64,000 nucleotides of DNA, from NCBI GenBank assembly GCA_037045145.1, contig JBAOIA010000011.1, positions 1,178,001-1,242,000 of the forward strand. The letters run 5' to 3'. Positions 61,000 to 64,000 of the stretch are shown piece by piece. The stretch is from Bacteroidia bacterium. Lineage in GTDB: Bacteria; Bacteroidota; Bacteroidia; AKYH767-A; OLB10. The notes beneath the pieces are model-generated. The model did no database searches and was not told where the DNA came from. It saw only the letters and a program-made list of their open reading frames with translations. The number at the start of each line of letters is the position of its first letter. Position 1 is the first letter of the stretch. A program made the position numbers and the translations under genes.

Positions 61000-61935
61000 T
61001 TACCAAAAGTAGTCTAGGTCTCCAAAAAAATAATTGAATTTAATCTGGCTGAGTTTTTTGGTTTCATCATCGCATTTACCTTTTACCAAAAAATTGAATT
61101 TGTTTTTTAGTTTAATATTACTTCCGTGGTTAATATTTTCATTTTGAAGTTCAAACATGAGAAAACCTACATAAAAATTCTTTGAAGCATAGGTGTGACA
61201 AGCTTTTATGATTTTCGAATAAAATTTTTCATTACTGCAGATAATATCGGCCAACATCAGGACTCTAAATCCCTTTTTAATTTGTGCAATTAAAAAAGCA
61301 TAGCCAATAGTTTGATTATTATCAATAACTGAAATTACCTTAAGATTTTTTTTGTTGGTTTGGGAATAGCGCCATTGAAAATAATTCATATTTTTTTTTC
61401 TGGAGTTATTCAAATTGAAATGATTAATCTTTATGGAAGTTAAATCATCTACCGGTTTATAATTTACTTTGGAGAATAGGCTAAATGGTGAAAACAGTTT
61501 TATCAGAATAGGAGGGCAGAAGCCTCGTAAATAACCAAATTTACTCAGAAAAATTGGTGTACTCAAGGAGTTTGTTGATGTCAGGAAAAAATCAACATGA
61601 TTGGTCTCTATATTTTCTTTTTCTGTTAAATAATACAATTTGCCAAAGAGTCCTTTACCCCTGCATTTTTCAGTTGTCAGAACATTTTGTGGAAGTGCAA
61701 CGAGATAATTTTTATTATCAAGAGTATAAACAAAATTATTTGTTGTAGCATAACCTTCAATAGTATTATCAACTTCAACCTTTAAAATTGAATTTGATGC
61801 CGTAGGATTTTCTAAGTACCAATGATTAAAATTTGACTCATTAATTGTTTTGCTGCCTCCGTTTTCAAGTGCTATTTTTTGAATAACGGTAAGATCCTGT
61901 AGCGTTATTTTACTGAACTTGATTAATTCAGCCAT
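61000..61935 (-). CDS. GNAT-like acetyltransferase
   Basis: A 311-residue cytoplasmic protein. The arrangement in the N-terminal half (NYLVALPQNVLTTEKCRGKG, then LFGKLYYLTEKENIETNHVD and NSLSTPIFLSKFGYLRGF) fits a GNAT fold with the acetyl-CoA loop CRGKGLFGKL. The C-terminal half (YFQWRYSQTNKK, GYAFLIAQIKKGFRVLMLAD) may be a second, degenerate GNAT domain. Its substrate is unknown. It overlaps the polysaccharide deacetylase gene by 8 bases, so it probably works in the same cell-surface glycan pathway (inference). Confidence 0.72.
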   Translation of the reverse strand: MAELIKFSKITLQDLTVIQKIALENGGSKTINESNFNHWYLENPTASNSILKVEVDNTIEGYATTNNFVYTLDNKNYLVALPQNVLTTEKCRGKGLFGKLYYLTEKENIETNHVDFFLTSTNSLSTPIFLSKFGYLRGFCPPILIKLFSPFSLFSKVNYKPVDDLTSIKINHFNLNNSRKKNMNYFQWRYSQTNKKNLKVISVIDNNQTIGYAFLIAQIKKGFRVLMLADIICSNEKFYSKIIKACHTYASKNFYVGFLMFELQNENINHGSNIKLKNKFNFLVKGKCDDETKKLSQIKFNYFFGDLDYFW

Positions 61936-62917
61936 GAGTCTTGTTATTTAAATCCAATGATAGTTGTGACATAGTAATACTTTTGAACCCGTAGTTATGA
62001 TTCAAAAATTGATAGTGTTCAAGTATTTTTTCAAGGAATGAAAAATTCTCATTTTGATTTGTTCCAAAATTATGAGGATGCCACCACAGATGATAAGTTT
62101 GATTGTGTTTAGCCGCAAAAGTCATTCCTGATAGAATACGTCTTAATCTAAATCCTTCAAGAGTTTTAAGTGATTTGCTGTAAGGACGTAAAAATCTGCT
62201 TGACGGAATATCCATAGGAAATTTACTAATTAAAAAATCATCACTATAGCAATTGTGTCCGGAAATATTGAAATAAGCATCAATTAATCTTAATGCCCTT
62301 CGAAAAGAACTTTCTTGTTCACCTTTTTTAGCTTTATAGAGCCAGCAATTTTCATTTCCTCTATAGCTGATAAGACCAAGCTCTTTAATAATTTTTATAT
62401 ATTCTTCATTAAACTGATTTCGAGGAAAGACTATTGAAGTTATTGTAATGCCTTTTTTTTCTGCAATTTGTAATGCGGCTTCTAAATCTGCTTTAAAATC
62501 TTCCTGCGTTTGACCATTCTCCAGACAATAATAATGTGAAAATGTATGTGTGCTGATTTCCTGCTCCGGATGTTTTTTTATTTCATTGATTAATTGAGGT
62601 GCAAAATGATAAATATCTTCTTTGTAATTTTCACCTAACAAATTAAAATGTCCTTCATAGGGAGATAGTTCAACATTTGTATAAGCAGGAATTTTCTTAG
62701 GCGTATTTGCAAGCAACTCAGCTTTTGTTTCAAAGAATAAAAATCCTACTGTCGCAAAGGTTCCCTTTATTTTGTATTGATCGAAAAGATTTAATAGCCT
62801 GGGTATTGCCTGATGTACTCCTCTTAAATTTTCTCCATAGGATTGAATAGTTCTTTTATCTCTAACGCCCCAAATGAGTTCAAAGTCAAGCGATATAACA
62901 AACTTTCCGCATTTCAT
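61928..62917 (-). CDS. polysaccharide deacetylase (NodB-like)
   Basis: A 329-residue carbohydrate esterase-4-type protein without signal peptide. Conserved motifs: SLDFELIWG (catalytic and metal Asp near residue 11), EISTHTFSHYYC (metal His pair), SIVFPRNQFN and LWWHPHNFGTN (final His). It would remove N-acetyl groups from a sugar polymer or a lipid-linked sugar precursor, presumably in the cytoplasm or at the inner membrane, given no signal peptide. It overlaps the GNAT-like gene; a deacetylase and an acetyltransferase side by side could remodel amino-sugar decorations. Confidence 0.87.
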   Translation of the reverse strand: MKCGKFVISLDFELIWGVRDKRTIQSYGENLRGVHQAIPRLLNLFDQYKIKGTFATVGFLFFETKAELLANTPKKIPAYTNVELSPYEGHFNLLGENYKEDIYHFAPQLINEIKKHPEQEISTHTFSHYYCLENGQTQEDFKADLEAALQIAEKKGITITSIVFPRNQFNEEYIKIIKELGLISYRGNENCWLYKAKKGEQESSFRRALRLIDAYFNISGHNCYSDDFLISKFPMDIPSSRFLRPYSKSLKTLEGFRLRRILSGMTFAAKHNQTYHLWWHPHNFGTNQNENFSFLEKILEHYQFLNHNYGFKSITMSQLSLDLNNKTHG

Positions 62918-63054
62918 GATAGACAGATGATTCTTTTGTTTAAAATACGAATTTAGTATAAAAATAGGAGTAAAAGAAGTTTAGATAGTTGCATTCTAAG
63001 CTTATTCTTGACAACAATGGTTCAGTAAACAATTCTAAATAACTAAACAGAGAC

Positions 63055-63070
63055 AGTAAACATGTTTACT
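63055..63070. promoter_or_regulatory. perfect 16-bp palindrome, candidate operator
   Basis: AGTAAACATGTTTACT. The half-site AGTAAACA also occurs at 63024-63031, 31 bases away. It lies in the 207-base gap between the deacetylase start and the end of the partial gene. A binding protein is not identifiable. Confidence 0.4.
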
Positions 63071-63124
63071 TTAAAAAGTGTGATGTGTATTTAGAAAAAG
63101 TAAAATATTATAAAGAATTGAAGC

Positions 63125-64000
63125 TTAATATTGAACTTCTTCAACTAACATTGATTTAAGAATGTTTTCGCATTCCTGTAAATCTTTCTGAAAATTCTCA
63201 ATGTTTGTTTTGGTAAAATTTGAAAGTTTGTTGCTTAGATTCCGGTAATATTCAATTCCTTTTGAAAGGTTTTCTTTGAATAATTGCAACTGTTTTTCTT
63301 TCTTGTCATTTATTTTAGCAGCACTTTTTTGAATATCCTTTTTGAGATAATCAATATAAAGGTTTAGTTCATTGATAAACATATGCGGGCGGTATAATGA
63401 ATTTAGCGCATTGGCTCGTCCATAAATATGATTTATCATTTCTTGCAAGGTAAAGGTACCTGAAAAATATGCCAGATTAGGACCCGGACAAATGGTTACA
63501 GCATTCAGATTATGTGGAACAGGCACATTATTTACCAACATAACAGGGGAAGCTAATCCTTCGCACAAACAATCTTTAATAAGAAGATCATCAATTTGTT
63601 TTTGTGATGGCTCCACATTTCCTTGTTTTAGTTCCTGCAGTTTAAGATGTTGATATTTTCTTGAAGCTGTACAGATAGGTTCTCCACCATACTCTGTGTT
63701 GAATGCAAGAAATTTTTTGTAACATGCACTGCCTGGTCTGTTTTTGGCAATACGTTCTTTACGTTGTCTCTCGGCAGAAGATTTTCTGAAATTATTAAAT
63801 GGCACACCAAGTGGAGAGGCCTCACTCAGATAATAATCATCCTTGCTGGCAGTAGCTAATAAACCTAATGTTTCCTGATCAACATTGGTAGCCTCCGGAA
63901 CTAATAAAAACGGACTTCCCCAGCCTGTAAGATCAACCTCATAGTGATGATAAAGGAAATCGTTTTCCTGAGATGTACCAATGCCTCCCTGTACAGTAAC
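63125..64000 (-). CDS. conserved hypothetical protein, 5' end beyond the window edge
   Basis: The minus-strand frame is open at base 64000; 291 C-terminal residues are visible, from VTVQGGIGTSQENDFLYHHY to MLVEEVQY. The GTG at 63805 is an internal codon, not the start, because the protein frame continues upstream with recognisable conserved text (GWGSPFLLVPEATNVD, SEASPLGVPFNNFR). I do not recognise a named family. Conserved Cys occur in GSACYK, PICTASRKYQ, KDCLCEGLAS and TICPGPNLAYFSG, which could hold a metal or an iron-sulfur cluster. The C-terminal 80 residues form a charged coiled coil (KDIQKSAAKINDKKEKQLQL). Confidence 0.6.
   Translation of the reverse strand, partial: VTVQGGIGTSQENDFLYHHYEVDLTGWGSPFLLVPEATNVDQETLGLLATASKDDYYLSEASPLGVPFNNFRKSSAERQRKERIAKNRPGSACYKKFLAFNTEYGGEPICTASRKYQHLKLQELKQGNVEPSQKQIDDLLIKDCLCEGLASPVMLVNNVPVPHNLNAVTICPGPNLAYFSGTFTLQEMINHIYGRANALNSLYRPHMFINELNLYIDYLKKDIQKSAAKINDKKEKQLQLFKENLSKGIEYYRNLSNKLSNFTKTNIENFQKDLQECENILKSMLVEEVQY

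Noticed and set aside
1..64000. tRNA or rRNA genes
   Set aside because: I scanned for typical tRNA T-arm text and rRNA cores and saw none; only the SRP RNA is supported.

Overview
The window comes from an AT-rich genome of the phylum Bacteroidota. Evidence: three proteins carry signal peptides plus C-terminal type IX secretion (T9SS) sorting domains, a T9SS plug-type protein is encoded, there is a TonB-dependent receptor with a carboxypeptidase-regulatory-like N-terminus, a tyrosine-ammonia-lyase/FabG/ketosynthase set of the flexirubin/aryl-polyene type is present, ribosome binding sites are weak, and many genes are preceded by the Bacteroidota -7 promoter element TAnnTTTG. The class or genus cannot be fixed from the sequence.

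Layout. 1-3469 (minus): a pigment/aryl-polyene-like operon (ammonia lyase, FabG, ketosynthase cut by the left edge). 3602-14508 (plus): TonB receptor, DUF1801 protein, then two T9SS-exported proteins (1,817 and 572 aa); the larger is preceded by an 11-C tract that puts it out of frame with the nearest ATG. 14597-21912: TPR protein, gyrA, clpC, DUF4440-like protein. 22129-29506 (minus): a decaying type I restriction-modification locus, hsdR - Bro-N gene - hsdM (one frameshift) - inserted GxxExxY cassette - hsdS (several lesions), with dispersed repeats inside it and apparently non-coding flanks. 29948-32224 (minus): coaD-rsmD-DUF3822 and rpmE. 32509-41429 (plus): surface-polysaccharide genes (nucleotide-sugar dehydratase, two glycosyltransferases), an ABC-F ATPase, the T9SS plug protein and, on the minus strand, the SRP RNA. 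41437-52100 (minus): acyltransferase-PASTA-tandem Ddl operon, era-der-TIGR02757 operon, PaiB-like protein, purL. 52221-55663 (plus): two paralogous multi-pass membrane proteins and an MBL-fold hydrolase. 55668-58413 (minus): M23 peptidase and LysM glucosaminidase. 58592-60887 (plus): homogentisate dioxygenase and a T9SS cargo protein. 61000-64000 (minus): GNAT-like protein, polysaccharide deacetylase and a partial conserved hypothetical.

The most interesting parts are (i) the GxxExxY nuclease-like cassette, built of hairpin repeats, that sits exactly at the hsdM stop codon with what looks like an eroded target-site duplication from which the ancestral hsdM/hsdS junction can be rebuilt; (ii) the poly-C tract in front of the giant exported protein; (iii) a glycosyltransferase fused to a degenerate phosphoglycosyl-transferase-like half; and (iv) a tandem D-Ala-D-Ala ligase fusion. 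Most remaining genes are ordinary housekeeping or envelope genes.
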